From NCBI RefSeq assembly GCF_010669305.1, contig NZ_CP048649.1, positions 3,270,850 to 3,334,849 on the forward strand: 64,000 nt of DNA, given 5' to 3'. The stretch is from Aminipila butyrica (GTDB lineage Bacteria > Bacillota > Clostridia > Peptostreptococcales > Anaerovoracaceae). Shown here piece after piece: positions 20,772 to 30,457 of this stretch (position 1 is its first letter; each line of letters starts with the position of its first letter). The position numbers were made by a program, and so were the translations under genes. The notes under the pieces were generated by a model. That model made no database searches, was not told the origin of the DNA, and worked only from the letters and a program-made list of their open reading frames with translations.

Positions 20772-21929
20772 TTATTTTCGCTTCCTCTTCTTGTCTCGTT
20801 TCTTCTGGCACTTCTCCTCATGAGCGATGTTAACTGCTTTAATTTGCAGCCGCCAATTGCTGGCATCCGTAAGAAATACGTAGATGTACATAAGTGCGAT
20901 AGCGATGAGGCCTGCGGTCTCCACGAAGAGATCCCGGCTGAACAGCACTGCCGCCACCCCCATGACACCACTGATACCATAGAGGGTCAGCACTGTCCGA
21001 CGCTGGCCTAAGCCTGCCGCCATAAGCCGATGATGGAGATGTCCCTTGTCTGCTTCCATAATAGGCCGATGATTTACAAGCCGCCTCAGGATGGCAAAGG
21101 CCGTATCGAAAATAGGCAGGCCTAACACCAATACAGGAATGATCACCGCCATAATGGTCGCACTCTTAACCGGTCCTACCACAGAAAGGGTGGCCAGCAT
21201 AAAGCCTAGAAACAGAGATCCGCCATCTCCCATAAAAATCTTTGCCGGATGGAAGTTGTAAGGCAAAAATCCCAGCGCACTTCCGGCTAAAGCCAGCATA
21301 GCCAGCGCCGGCAGATAGGCACCATGGATATAAGCAGTGTAAGCCAAGCAAAGGGAGGAAATAGACGCCACCCCTGAAGCTAGGCCGTCCAGCCCGTCAA
21401 TGAGGTTCACCGTATTGGTAATCCCCACAATCCAAATAATGGTGATAAAAAAGCAAACCGCTCCGGCAAAGTAGCTGTGGGAATCCCCAAAGCTAGCACC
21501 GAAGTGGTTAGTCACAAATTCAATCCGCACGCCAAAGGCATAGGGCACACAAGCAATCAGGGCTTGTCCTAAAAATTTCACCTTGGCTGGCAGCCCCTTC
21601 AAATCGTCGATAATGCCCAGTATATAAATCAGCGCTCCGCCCAGCAGGACTCCATACATGCTTTCAATAGGCTGATCCAGAAATCCAGCCCCCATCTGCT
21701 GAAAAGCCATGGCCTGCACTGGCCAGCCCCGGAAAGTAACCCAGCCAATGGTGACCATAGCCCCAATAAAGATAGCCAGCCCGCCGAACCGCGGCATAGG
21801 CTTGGTGTGCATGCGCCTGCTGTCTTTAGGCACATCCACCGCTCCGATTACAGGAGCCAGCCGGATGGCCACCGGCGTAAAAATAACGGACAATATGAAT
21901 GCTGCTAAAAAAGCTATCCAAAAAACCAT
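20772..21929 (-). CDS. Undecaprenyl-phosphate GlcNAc-1-phosphate transferase (WecA/TagO/MraY family)
   Basis: A polytopic membrane enzyme of 385 residues with about eleven helices. Catalytic signatures of the polyprenyl-phosphate sugar-phosphotransferase family are present: GIIDDLKGLPAKVKF, NTVNLIDGLDGLASGVA, IFMGDGGSLFLGF and the histidine motif GHLHHRLMAAGLGQR. The early MHTKPMPRFGGLAI is also characteristic. It starts surface-polymer synthesis by loading GlcNAc-1-P on undecaprenyl phosphate. The lysine- and arginine-rich C-terminus is cytoplasmic. WecA/TagO is preferred over MraY because the peptidoglycan cluster is absent and wecB is adjacent. Confidence 0.9.
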   Translation of the reverse strand: MVFWIAFLAAFILSVIFTPVAIRLAPVIGAVDVPKDSRRMHTKPMPRFGGLAIFIGAMVTIGWVTFRGWPVQAMAFQQMGAGFLDQPIESMYGVLLGGALIYILGIIDDLKGLPAKVKFLGQALIACVPYAFGVRIEFVTNHFGASFGDSHSYFAGAVCFFITIIWIVGITNTVNLIDGLDGLASGVASISSLCLAYTAYIHGAYLPALAMLALAGSALGFLPYNFHPAKIFMGDGGSLFLGFMLATLSVVGPVKSATIMAVIIPVLVLGLPIFDTAFAILRRLVNHRPIMEADKGHLHHRLMAAGLGQRRTVLTLYGISGVMGVAAVLFSRDLFVETAGLIAIALMYIYVFLTDASNWRLQIKAVNIAHEEKCQKKRDKKRKRK

Positions 21930-21936
21930 GATTTAC

Positions 21937-22386
21937 CTAATCCCCTATCTTTTCTATCTTTAATCCAGCTTCGTTCAGTATCTCTACAGACAATTCATCC
22001 GGATACCCTTCTTTAACTACCAGCCGCGCGATGCCTGCATTGACAATCATCTTAGCGCAGATTACGCAAGGCTGATGGGTTATGTAGATGGTAGCACCTT
22101 CAATGCTTTGTCCCAAAGTGGCCGCCTGAATGATAGCATTTTGCTCTGCATGGAGAGCCATGCAGAGTTCATGTCGTTCCCCTGACGGAATCTGTAATTT
22201 CTCCCGCAGGCAGCCTCCTCGTTCTTCACAATGTTTAATGCCTCTAGGCGCCCCGTTATAGCCGGTGGCTACGATGTGCTTGTCACAAACGATGGCCGCG
22301 CCTACCTGTCTGCGAAGGCAGGTAGACCGCTGCGCCGTCAGCGAGGCAATGCCCATAAAATATTCATCCCAGCTGGGTCTTTCCAT
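21937..22386 (-). CDS. Deoxycytidylate deaminase (ComEB-like)
   Basis: Deaminates dCMP to dUMP, the thymidylate precursor. The 149-residue chain has the zinc-dependent deaminase signature: the [11 protein letters not shown] helix supplies histidine and the catalytic glutamate, and [16 protein letters not shown] supplies the two cysteines. A GGAGG ribosome site precedes the ATG. It ends seven bases before the WecA/TagO-like gene. In Bacillus the homologue is called comEB, though it is not a competence protein. Confidence 0.93.
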   Translation of the reverse strand: MERPSWDEYFMGIASLTAQRSTCLRRQVGAAIVCDKHIVATGYNGAPRGIKHCEERGGCLREKLQIPSGERHELCMALHAEQNAIIQAATLGQSIEGATIYITHQPCVICAKMIVNAGIARLVVKEGYPDELSVEILNEAGLKIEKIGD

Positions 22387-22449
22387 TTCTTTCCTCCAGA
22401 AGTTCCGCCTTTTTTAGGCAGACTTTTTCATCCTAGTCTGTTTATTGTA

Positions 22450-23253
22450 TCAAAATTCAACCAATTCTTCAAGGTCATAGTACACTTTTGCCAAATACAG
22501 CCCTTGAGGCGGTGCTGTATGACCAGCTTGCTGCCGTTCTTTGCCGTCGATAATATCCGCCACGGACTCGGGTTTCTTCTTGCCCAAACCCACCTCGACC
22601 AGTGTGCCCGTGATAATCCGCACCATATTGTAAAGGAAGCCGTCCCCCTTGATTTCTAATGCGACAATTCGCTTGCCTTCCAGTGTTTTCTTCTCCACAA
22701 TATTCAATGCGTAGATGGTCCGCACAGTGGTCTTCTTCTCTTCCCCTCCGGCAGCCTGAAAACATTTAAAATCATGGGTACCTACGATATGAGCAGCGGC
22801 CGCCCTCATGGCATCTGTATCCAGATTTTTCTGCACTTGGTAATACTGATTCCGGCTGAATATTTGTAGCTCCGGTTCATTGAGAATCTGATAGATATAT
22901 TTTTTCCCTTTGGCATCGAATCGAGCGTGAAAGTCCGCTGACATCTCTTCCGCGTTCAAGATTCGCAAATCTCCTACTCGTCCGGAGGTATTTAAGCCTC
23001 CCGCCAGTAGATTGTTAGCCGCAATCAACAGCCGATCAGTAGGAATCCCGAAGTCGCCCTTGAAGCTGGCTCGCTGGCCCAGGGCATGAACTCCGGCATC
23101 TGTACGGCTTGTCCCATTAATCTGAATGGGGCAGCGGCACACCAAGCTTAGAATCTTCTCCAGTTCTCCCTGGACCGTCCTGCGCTGTGGCTGACGCTGC
23201 CAGCCGGAAAACAAAGTGCCATCATATTCTACAGTCAGCAAAATATTTTTCAT
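22450..23253 (-). CDS. truA: tRNA pseudouridine(38-40) synthase
   Basis: Converts uridines 38-40 of the anticodon arm. The 267-residue protein contains the catalytic aspartate in NGTSRTDAGVHALGQ, the N-terminal VEYDGTLFSGWQRQP and the C-terminal GDGFLYNMVRIITGTLVEVG block. It follows yhbY by 15 bases on the same strand. Length and motif order are standard. Confidence 0.95.
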   Translation of the reverse strand: MKNILLTVEYDGTLFSGWQRQPQRRTVQGELEKILSLVCRCPIQINGTSRTDAGVHALGQRASFKGDFGIPTDRLLIAANNLLAGGLNTSGRVGDLRILNAEEMSADFHARFDAKGKKYIYQILNEPELQIFSRNQYYQVQKNLDTDAMRAAAAHIVGTHDFKCFQAAGGEEKKTTVRTIYALNIVEKKTLEGKRIVALEIKGDGFLYNMVRIITGTLVEVGLGKKKPESVADIIDGKERQQAGHTAPPQGLYLAKVYYDLEELVEF

Positions 23254-23268
23254 ATGCGTTCTCCGCCC

Positions 23269-23568
23269 TTACCGGGCTCTCGGGAGCTCAATCTGCTTGT
23301 TTTCCTTGGACTCTCTGTACAGAGTAAACTTCTTGCCTATGGCCTGTACAAACTCAGCCCCTACTTGTTCAGCTACCTGATTAGCCACCTCTTTCGGTTC
23401 CAGAGTACAGCCCTCCTGTAACTTCACCTTAACCAGTTCTCTAGCTTCCAGGTTTACTTCCACTTCCTTTATAATGTTCTCCGTCAGCCCGCCTTTTCCC
23501 AGATAAACGGAAGGTTCCAGACTGTGAGCTAAGCTCTTTAGGTAACTTCTCTGTTTGCTTGTTATCAT
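23269..23568 (-). CDS. yhbY: Ribosome assembly RNA-binding protein YhbY (CRM domain)
   Basis: A 99-residue single CRM-domain protein associated with 50S subunit assembly. It starts MITSKQRSYLKSLAHSLEPS, contains YLGKGGLTENIIKEV with the GxxG RNA-binding loop and VKVKLQEGC, and ends in basic residues. An upstream TTG would place the GGAAGGGAAAA ribosome site inside the gene, so the ATG was chosen. It is the first gene of a minus-strand group with truA, divergent from the hybrid kinase. Confidence 0.92.
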   Translation of the reverse strand: MITSKQRSYLKSLAHSLEPSVYLGKGGLTENIIKEVEVNLEARELVKVKLQEGCTLEPKEVANQVAEQVGAEFVQAIGKKFTLYRESKENKQIELPRAR

Positions 23569-23656
23569 TTTCTTTATTTTCCCTTCCAAAAACTCATTAT
23601 TTGATACTATTATACATCAATTTTAAAAATAAAAGTAGTATTAAATTGTCTCCTTT

Positions 23657-23696
23657 TGTCGAAGTACTTTACATTTATTTTTCGACAGATTACAAT
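23657..23696 (+). promoter_or_regulatory. Promoter of the hybrid kinase with paired Spo0A-like boxes
   Basis: TTTACA (23668-23673), 17 bases, TACAAT (23691-23696). Two TGTCGAA heptamers in opposite orientation (23657-23663 and, inverted, 23681-23687) bracket the -35. This heptamer is the Spo0A box core, so activation or repression by Spo0A is plausible. Confidence 0.55.
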
Positions 23697-23740
23697 GCTG
23701 ATAGAACGCTAGAAAGACGTTGGAAAGGGGGGTAATCCAA

Positions 23741-26506
23741 ATGCTGCATCGCTTCAAATATATCTTAGTGACAATGGTTCTATTGTCCCTAAGCTTCGTA
23801 TCCTGCGCGGTATGGTATGTATCAGCAGACAGTCAGCTTATCCACTATGAACGAAGCAAAAATAGCCTCTTACATCTCAATAATATTTACGAACAAGAAT
23901 ATAATGGATTAGTTTCAAAGGCAAAGGAATATCTCGCTACAGGAGATGCCTCTGCAAAATATAAGTTCGTTACAGACACAAATGACTTTATTAGTTGCAA
24001 CAACAGAAATCTTACTTACCTAAGTTTTTCAGATGAAGGCAAGCTAAGCGTTCTCCAGTTTCCCGGCCGCTACAGTGCGGCAGCGGACAACCATCGGTCC
24101 AGCTTCTCCTTAAACCAGGAAGAGCAGGCACTGCTGACAACAGCACTAAATCAATACAATCAAATGTCCCAAGTGCTTTTATCCGCTGTGGATCAGAGAA
24201 ATACCGATATTTTATATGACAGTCCTTACTCTAAACTATCGGACTCCAAAACAGATGCCATCGATAAGTACACCAGCCTCTATCTCAATCGGATTGCTTC
24301 CAAAGAAAAAGACCTACAGTTTTCTTTACACTTCATCTCTACTGTGGCCATTGTTCTCGGGATATGCCTGATTATGCTAGCTTCCAAGGCATTCTTTATC
24401 TATTTAAGAAACAACCAATATAATGCCTATTTCAATCAATTGTACAGTAAGGCCATCGAAAATGCTGACGTGGGTATGGCTATCGTGGATCATGAGCAAA
24501 AATATGAATACATGAATGCCACCTATAAGCAGCTTCTAAACATTCAATCACCAAATCCCCTGGGACAGACCACCTTTGCCCTGATGCCTGAAGAAATTGC
24601 TGAAGCTCTACCTGAATATTCCTTGTCACAGAATGCGAAAAATATACAGATGTCTTACACGTTTGAAGGGTCAATGCGTTACATCAATTATAATTGCTTT
24701 TCTATCTTTGATGACCGAAATGAACCGAAGTTTGTCACACTCATCCAAGACTGTACAGAAAGCAAGCTAAAGGATCAGGCTCTGCAACATCAATTAAAAG
24801 AGATTGAATTTTTCGCCAACGCCAAGTCGTCGTTTGTGGCCAACGTATCCCACGAAATCAAGACGCCGTTAAACGTGATTATCGGCATGGTTCACATCCT
24901 TCAGGGTATGAATCTAACCATGGAGCAAAAAGAAATTCTGGCAAAACTACATATTTCCTCTGAACTGCTCTTGAACATTATCAACGACGTACTGGATATA
25001 TCTAAGATTAAAAAATCTAATTTTGTCCTCTATCCAGCTGACTTCAACTTACTCAGCATGGTCAGTGAATCAGAGGAAGTATTCAGGCCTCTGATTTATG
25101 ACAAAGGCCTGGAGCTGATTAAGGATTTTCGCTTTCCAACCAGCCTATGTCTTTCTGCGGATAAAACTCGTTTAGCACAGGTTCTGCTGAATCTGGTTAA
25201 TAACGCTTGCAAATTTACTACCACAGGCCACATTCGCCTGGCCATTGAGCTGCTAAACATGCAACAAAACTCTGCCTTGCTGAAATTCACCATTGAAGAC
25301 ACAGGTATGGGCATTGAACAGGAGGATATTTCCAAGGTATTCCAGGAATTTGAACAGTTGGAAAATCATCTGACCAAACAACACCAGGGAACTGGACTTG
25401 GACTAGCTATCTGCAAGCATGTGGTAACCGCTATGGGTGGTGATATCTGGGTTGAAAGCCTAAAAGGCTCTGGCAGCCGTTTTCAGTTTACGATCTGGGC
25501 TCCTACTGTAGATCCAGCCTCCTGTGAGTCTTCCTCTTTAGCAGGCAATTCTCTGTCTCTATTGGATGGCAAGGGGCGGCGTGTGCTAGTGGTAGAGGAT
25601 ACGGAATTAAACTACGAAGTAACTCAGAGCATGTTAGCAGACTCTCATATTGTCTGCGACCACGCTTGTGACGGTCAAGAAGCAGTAGACATGTGTCTAA
25701 AGGTTCCAGAAGACTACTATACCGTCATTCTTATGGATATTCATATGCCCGTTATGGACGGTTACACTGCCGCCGAAATCCTTAAAAGCGAGGTAGGTAT
25801 TACTTGCCCAATTTTGGCTTTGACGGCCACCAACATTGATCCGGAGACAAAGGAAAAGTACAAAGGTATTATGGACGGCTTTATCAGCAAACCGTTCCGT
25901 TACAAGGAATTCTACCGTATCCTGCGTCCATACTTCGACGGTACTGGTGACGAACTCCCCGAATCAGCTTTAACAAGTGCTGATTTTGGGACAAGCTTTC
26001 TGGAGCAATCACAGGGTACAATCGCTCCAACCTCGGATTCGGATAAGGAGACGGCTGACACCTCCACAATCATAGAATCGAAAACAGATACGGATTTAAA
26101 CCTTGTAGGATTTGTGCCCAAGCTAGCTGCTGCTTTCGAAGAGGAGGGGGACGACGACCAGCTCTATCCTGATCGGCTCTCCGAGCTGGATTTGACCGAA
26201 GCTGCCAAAAACTTGGGCTGTTCAGAAAGGTTGTACATCAAACATTTGATGAAATTTAAAAACACTTATAACCATGCAGACCAAGATATTCAAACGCTGA
26301 TTTTAAACAATAATTATTTAGAAGCCCACCGGCTGGCTCATTCCATTAAAGGCCTGGCGGGCACGTTGGGACTAGTACCATTGCAACAAATCTCCACCCA
26401 GTTGGAAGCAGCTCTAAAAGAAGAATCGGAAAACGCTGCGACCCTCCTGTCTCAGTTCCGATATGAGCTGAAAGGCGTGTGCAAGAGTGCTGTCTCCTAT
26501 ACCTGA
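23741..26506 (+). CDS. Hybrid sensor histidine kinase/response regulator with Hpt domain
   Basis: A 921-residue membrane phosphorelay protein. An N-terminal helix (about 4-30) and a second near 205 enclose an extracytoplasmic sensor of about 170 residues. Then come a PAS domain (about 230-340), HisKA with the phospho-accepting His371 in NVSHEIKTPLNVI, HATPase_c (NLVNNACKF, EDTGMGI, GTGLGLAICK), a receiver with the phospho-aspartate near 666 (ILMDIHMPVMDG) and the invariant lysine in FISKPF, and a C-terminal Hpt with His867 in AHSIKGLAGTLG. All catalytic residues look intact. The later ATG was chosen because of GGAAAGGGGGG just upstream. Its output partner is not adjacent. Confidence 0.93.
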   Translation: MLHRFKYILVTMVLLSLSFVSCAVWYVSADSQLIHYERSKNSLLHLNNIYEQEYNGLVSKAKEYLATGDASAKYKFVTDTNDFISCNNRNLTYLSFSDEGKLSVLQFPGRYSAAADNHRSSFSLNQEEQALLTTALNQYNQMSQVLLSAVDQRNTDILYDSPYSKLSDSKTDAIDKYTSLYLNRIASKEKDLQFSLHFISTVAIVLGICLIMLASKAFFIYLRNNQYNAYFNQLYSKAIENADVGMAIVDHEQKYEYMNATYKQLLNIQSPNPLGQTTFALMPEEIAEALPEYSLSQNAKNIQMSYTFEGSMRYINYNCFSIFDDRNEPKFVTLIQDCTESKLKDQALQHQLKEIEFFANAKSSFVANVSHEIKTPLNVIIGMVHILQGMNLTMEQKEILAKLHISSELLLNIINDVLDISKIKKSNFVLYPADFNLLSMVSESEEVFRPLIYDKGLELIKDFRFPTSLCLSADKTRLAQVLLNLVNNACKFTTTGHIRLAIELLNMQQNSALLKFTIEDTGMGIEQEDISKVFQEFEQLENHLTKQHQGTGLGLAICKHVVTAMGGDIWVESLKGSGSRFQFTIWAPTVDPASCESSSLAGNSLSLLDGKGRRVLVVEDTELNYEVTQSMLADSHIVCDHACDGQEAVDMCLKVPEDYYTVILMDIHMPVMDGYTAAEILKSEVGITCPILALTATNIDPETKEKYKGIMDGFISKPFRYKEFYRILRPYFDGTGDELPESALTSADFGTSFLEQSQGTIAPTSDSDKETADTSTIIESKTDTDLNLVGFVPKLAAAFEEEGDDDQLYPDRLSELDLTEAAKNLGCSERLYIKHLMKFKNTYNHADQDIQTLILNNNYLEAHRLAHSIKGLAGTLGLVPLQQISTQLEAALKEESENAATLLSQFRYELKGVCKSAVSYT

Positions 26507-26555
26507 AAAGGGAGCAGAACCTGTTATTACACAGGCTCTGCTCCCTTTTTGTTTT
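26505..26555 (+). terminator. Strong terminator after the hybrid kinase
   Basis: A long stem (AAAAGGGAGCAGA pairing with TCTGCTCCCTTTT, with further ACCTG/CAGG pairing above) ends in TTTTTGTTTTCTT. It overlaps the kinase stop codon. Confidence 0.9.
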
Positions 26556-26620
26556 CTTATGACTTAGCGTTAACAGCAAAGCAACTTTGCCAACCCTGTG
26601 TTCGCCACATTTAACAGTTA

Positions 26621-28297
26621 CTATTTTTTCCAAGAACTTTTCAGGTCTACAATTCGGTTAAACACCAGATTTCCTTCGGTGGACAACTTGCTGTCTGCAA
26701 TGTAATATCCATGTCGGAAGAATTGGAAACGCTCCCCAGCCTTGGCCTGGGCCACAGCTGGTTCAGCATAGGCTTCCAGCTCCGTTAGGGATGCTGGATT
26801 CATTATGTTTTCACCCTTCTCATCTTCAATCATCAAATGCCCATACTGGCGAATTTTGATCTTAATTGCAGTCTTGGCGTCTACCCAGTGAATAGTTCCT
26901 TTGACCTTTCGACCCTCAAACCCGCTTCCGCTTCTGGTCTCCGGGTCGTAGGTGCAGTGAAGCGCCTTGATTGTGCCATCTTCATTCTTGATGACCTCAT
27001 TACAGGTAATGAAATAAGCGCCCTTAAACCGAACTTCGTTACCTGGGAAAAGCCGAAAATATTTCTTGATGGGCACTTCCATAAAGTCCTCGCCATCTAC
27101 GTAGAGTTCCCTAGAAAAAGGCACCATCCGGCTGCCCATCTCTGGGACTTCCTTGCTGTTCTCAATCTCCATCTCTTCGGTCTGATTTTCCGGATAGTTC
27201 GTGATAATCACTTTAATCGGATTTTCTACCACATTTCGGCTTTCTACCTGATTCTTTAAATCTTCTCGGACACAATGCTCCAGCAAGGCCACATCCACCA
27301 AGCTGTTGGCCTTGGATACACCAATGCGCTCACAGAAATCTCGCACCGCTTCCGGTGTATAACCTCTTCTCCGCAGACCAGCAATCGTTGGCATCCGCGG
27401 ATCATCCCAGCCTTCCACCGTTCCGTCTTCTACCATGGCTTTCAAATACCGCTTAGACATGACTGTATTAGTGATATTCAATCTGGCAAATTCAATCTGC
27501 TGAGGAGGTGCTTCCCACCAGCCCAGCTGCTCCAGTACCCATTCGTAAAGAGGCCGATGATCTTCGAACTCCAAGGTACAAATAGAGTGTGTAATCCCTT
27601 CGATAGCGTCTTCAATAGGATGAGCGAAGTCGTACATAGGGTAGATGCACCACTGATCCCCTGTGTTGTGATGGCTGACATGAGCAATCCGATAGATAAC
27701 CGGGTCACGCAAGTTGATATTAGGAGAAGCCATGTCAATCTTGGCCCGAAGGACCTTTTCGCCATCTCCGTATTTACCGGCTCGCATCTCCTCAAAAAGG
27801 CTTATATTTTCTTCTACGCTGCGGCTTCTGTAAGGGCTTTCTTGTCCTGGTTCCTTTAAGGTCCCCCGGTATGCCCGAATCTGCTCTGCATTTAAGTCAC
27901 ACACAAAAGCCTTTCCCTTTTTAATCAGGTCTACTGCGGCTTCACACATTTTATCAAAATAATCAGAGGCCCAAAGGCGTTTATCCCATTGAAAGCCTAG
28001 CCAAGTTACATCTTCTTCAATGGAAGTCACATACTCCATGTCCTCTTTCACCGGATTCGTATCATCATATCTCAAGTTGCACTTTCCACCATATTTCTGA
28101 GCGGTAGAAAAGTTCAAGCAGATGGACTTAGCGTGTCCGATATGCAAATATCCATTAGGTTCCGGTGGGAATCGAGTATAAACCCGATCTCCGTATTTTT
28201 GTGTTTCCAAATCCTTTTCTATTATATTATGAATAAAATTGGAAGCGGTCTGCGTCTCTGTTCCTTCAGAGTTCACAGCTTTTTTCTCGTCAGTCAT
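26621..28297 (-). CDS. glnS: Glutaminyl-tRNA synthetase
   Basis: Charges tRNA-Gln directly. The 558-residue class I synthetase has the HIGH motif in [23 protein letters not shown]-like VMSKRYL, and GlnRS-specific blocks such as [14 protein letters not shown] and [17 protein letters not shown]. The C-terminal beta-barrel anticodon domain is complete. AGGAGG lies about six bases before the chosen ATG. GlnRS is uncommon among Firmicutes, many of which use GatCAB instead; its presence here suggests a lineage that acquired glnS. No T-box leader is visible upstream. Confidence 0.95.
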   Translation of the reverse strand: MTDEKKAVNSEGTETQTASNFIHNIIEKDLETQKYGDRVYTRFPPEPNGYLHIGHAKSICLNFSTAQKYGGKCNLRYDDTNPVKEDMEYVTSIEEDVTWLGFQWDKRLWASDYFDKMCEAAVDLIKKGKAFVCDLNAEQIRAYRGTLKEPGQESPYRSRSVEENISLFEEMRAGKYGDGEKVLRAKIDMASPNINLRDPVIYRIAHVSHHNTGDQWCIYPMYDFAHPIEDAIEGITHSICTLEFEDHRPLYEWVLEQLGWWEAPPQQIEFARLNITNTVMSKRYLKAMVEDGTVEGWDDPRMPTIAGLRRRGYTPEAVRDFCERIGVSKANSLVDVALLEHCVREDLKNQVESRNVVENPIKVIITNYPENQTEEMEIENSKEVPEMGSRMVPFSRELYVDGEDFMEVPIKKYFRLFPGNEVRFKGAYFITCNEVIKNEDGTIKALHCTYDPETRSGSGFEGRKVKGTIHWVDAKTAIKIKIRQYGHLMIEDEKGENIMNPASLTELEAYAEPAVAQAKAGERFQFFRHGYYIADSKLSTEGNLVFNRIVDLKSSWKK

Positions 28298-28398
28298 AAT
28301 TCTTCCTCCTTTTGCTCCAATACTACTATCTTTATATTTAGCTATTGCCTTTAAATACGAAAATATACCAGTTCTCCCCAGCATATTTTAAGGTTGCA

Positions 28399-28832
28399 GG
28401 CTTCACCTTTGGCTGCTCCGCCGCAAGGTTGAATATGGTGAAATAATGCCAATGGCCTCCCAAACGTATTTTATTATGAATTGGTATTGTAACATGAAAA
28501 CTTGGTCAATCAGGCTTCAATAAACGCGTCCTTTCGGCATCCCCCAACTCAATCCTTGTTTTTATTATACCATAGCCTTCGCCCCTTGGCAGCTCCGCTG
28601 CAAGGTTGGATATGGTGAAATAATGCCAATGGCCTCCCAAACGTATTTTATTATGAATTGGTATTGTAACATGCGAACTTGGTCAATCAGGCTTTAATAA
28701 ACGCGTCCTTTCAGCATCCCCCAACTCAATCCTTGTTTTTATTATACCATATCCTTCGCCCTTTGGCGGCTCCGCCGCAAGGTTGGATATGGTGAAATAA
28801 TGCCAATGGCCTCCCGGCCATTGGCATTATTA
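28399..28832. repeat. 177-bp tandem repeat, two and a half copies
   Basis: Between glnS and coaBC, units begin near 28399, 28575 and 28752 with a period of 177 bases and about 90-95 percent identity; the third is cut short after about 60 bases. Each unit contains nested inverted repeats: ATCC...GGAT arms around a GC-rich hairpin with the core GCTCCG, and AATGCCAAT paired with ATTGGTATT farther on. The third copy ends in a perfect hairpin instead. No ORF in it looks coding. It fills most of the 643-base intergenic region. Confidence 0.85.
28796..28831. other. Perfect 16-bp hairpin closing the tandem repeat
   Basis: AATAATGCCAATGGCC, loop TCCC, then its exact complement. It replaces the looser pairing seen in the two full repeat copies. 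No T-tract follows on either strand, so it is not a classic terminator. Confidence 0.8.
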
Positions 28833-28843
28833 TAACATTCCAG

Positions 28844-28872
28844 TTGCTTTTCACGCAATAAGTATTTACAAT
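28844..28872 (+). promoter_or_regulatory. Likely promoter of coaBC
   Basis: TTGCTT, 17 bases, TACAAT, about 70 bases before the coaBC start. An imperfect palindrome (GCATTACT, CAT, AGTAGTGC) lies downstream in the leader. Confidence 0.5.
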
Positions 28873-28941
28873 AATGGTATGCTCTGCATTACTCATAGTA
28901 GTGCATATCATCTTGATTTATTTCAGAAAGGTAATTGAATT

Positions 28942-30144
28942 ATGCTAACAGGAAAAACCGTCGTTCTAGGAATAACCGGCAGCATCGCTGCCTATAAAAC
29001 TGCGTACCTGGCAAGTGCTTTAAAAAAGCAGCATTGCGATGTCCACGTAATCATGACCAAGAACGCCTGCGAATTTATTGCACCGCTTACATTTGAAACC
29101 CTTACAGGCAACAAGTGCCTGATCGATACATTTGACCGAGACTTCAAATTCGATGTAACACACATTTCCATCGCCAAGAAGGCAGACCTGATTATGCTGG
29201 CTCCAGCCAGCGCCAACTTGATTGCCAAGCTGGCTAACGGCATTGCTGATGACATGCTGACCACTACGGTTTTGGCCTCTAAGGCGGTAAAACTGATATC
29301 TCCAGCGATGAATACTAACATGTACCAGAACCCCATCACCCAGGACAACTTGCGCAAACTAGCTCATTACGGCTTTGAGATTATTCAACCGGCCACCGGA
29401 CTGCTGGCCTGCAATGATGTCGGCGAAGGTAAAATGCCAGAGCCCGAAGTGCTCTTTGAATACATCCTCAAGCACCTAGCTAAAGAAAAAGACTTAATTG
29501 GTAAAAAGGTCTTAGTCACTGCCGGCCCTACTCAGGAGGCCGTGGACCCCGTGCGCTTTATCAGTAACCATTCCACTGGTAAAATGGGCTATGCCCTGGC
29601 TCAGGCCTGCATGCTGCGAGGCGCAGAGGTGACGTTAATCACGGGGAAGACTGCCATCGCCCCGCCTAGATTCGTAGATGTGGTACAGGTAACTTCTGCC
29701 AAAGACATGTATGATGCAGTCCAGCAGCAAGCGGACAGTGCCCATATGATTTTTAAGGCTGCTGCCGTTTCTGACTATACGCCTTCCGTCTCTTACGAGC
29801 ACAAGGTAAAGAAAGCAGATGACAGTTTATCCATTCCCCTGGCCCGTACTTCTGATATTCTCTTACAGCTAGGCTCCAGCAAAAAAAATGGACAAGTTCT
29901 CTGCGGATTTTCTATGGAAACGGAGAATATGCTGGAAAATTCCCAGGCGAAGCTGGTAAAGAAAAATCTAGACATGATTGTCGCAAATAATCTTAAAGTG
30001 GAGGGAGCCGGCTTTGGCACCGACACGAATATCGTCACGATTATTACCAAAGACGGCCTTCAGGAACTGCCTCTTCTTTCCAAGTTTGATACGGCCAACC
30101 GAATTATCGACACCGCTTTGGAGCTGTACCAGAAAGAAATATAG
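28942..30144 (+). CDS. coaBC: Bifunctional phosphopantothenoylcysteine decarboxylase/phosphopantothenate-cysteine ligase
   Basis: Carries two consecutive steps of coenzyme A synthesis. The N-terminal half (about 1-185) is the FMN-dependent CoaC domain: LGITGSIAAYK, the histidine in DVTHISIAKKADLIMLAPAS and the PAMNTNMYQNP substrate clamp. The C-terminal half is CoaB: VTAGPTQEAVDPVRFISNHS, GKMGYALAQA and AAAVSDYTP, ending in the lysine-containing MIVANNLK region. At 400 residues it has standard bifunctional length. The start is preceded by GAAAGGTAATTG, a modest ribosome site. Confidence 0.95.
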   Translation: MLTGKTVVLGITGSIAAYKTAYLASALKKQHCDVHVIMTKNACEFIAPLTFETLTGNKCLIDTFDRDFKFDVTHISIAKKADLIMLAPASANLIAKLANGIADDMLTTTVLASKAVKLISPAMNTNMYQNPITQDNLRKLAHYGFEIIQPATGLLACNDVGEGKMPEPEVLFEYILKHLAKEKDLIGKKVLVTAGPTQEAVDPVRFISNHSTGKMGYALAQACMLRGAEVTLITGKTAIAPPRFVDVVQVTSAKDMYDAVQQQADSAHMIFKAAAVSDYTPSVSYEHKVKKADDSLSIPLARTSDILLQLGSSKKNGQVLCGFSMETENMLENSQAKLVKKNLDMIVANNLKVEGAGFGTDTNIVTIITKDGLQELPLLSKFDTANRIIDTALELYQKEI

Positions 30145-30230
30145 AAATTTGCCGTTAACGGCTCCTTAGCTCCATAGTTCCACACCTTTGGCATTCCCTA
30201 AAACTAAACCCGTCCAACTTCTAAAACTAT

Positions 30231-30275
30231 AAAACCGTATCCAGCTATTTTACTTGCTGAATACGGTTTTCTTTT
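30231..30275 (+). terminator. Terminator after coaBC
   Basis: AAAACCGTATCCAGC pairs with GCTGAATACGGTTTT (one mismatch) and is followed by CTTTT. It lies in the 313-base gap before the DUF4397 gene; the rest of that gap shows no other clear element. Confidence 0.8.
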
Positions 30276-30457
30276 GCATTAACCCTTGTCACCCCAAAAG
30301 CATATATTATAAAGGAACGCTCATTTTCCCTATAAAAAGCCTCTGCGACACGCTCTTTGCTCACATCCCTTCTCATTAAATTGCAACATTTTTTGATATT
30401 CCATTCCTATCGCTTTCAGATTTATTCCCTACATAATAAAAAGGACCAGGTGACCTT

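Noticed and set aside
27275..27859. 194-codon frame antisense to glnS
   Set aside because: Opposite a well-conserved synthetase; no ribosome site.
28726..28911. Frame inside the 177-bp repeat on the minus strand
   Set aside because: The sequence is a structured intergenic repeat; the frame differs in the other copies and has no homology features.
28298..28941. T-box leader for glnS
   Set aside because: No T-box motif (GGTGGTACCGCG type) or anticodon-like specifier stem was found upstream of the synthetase.
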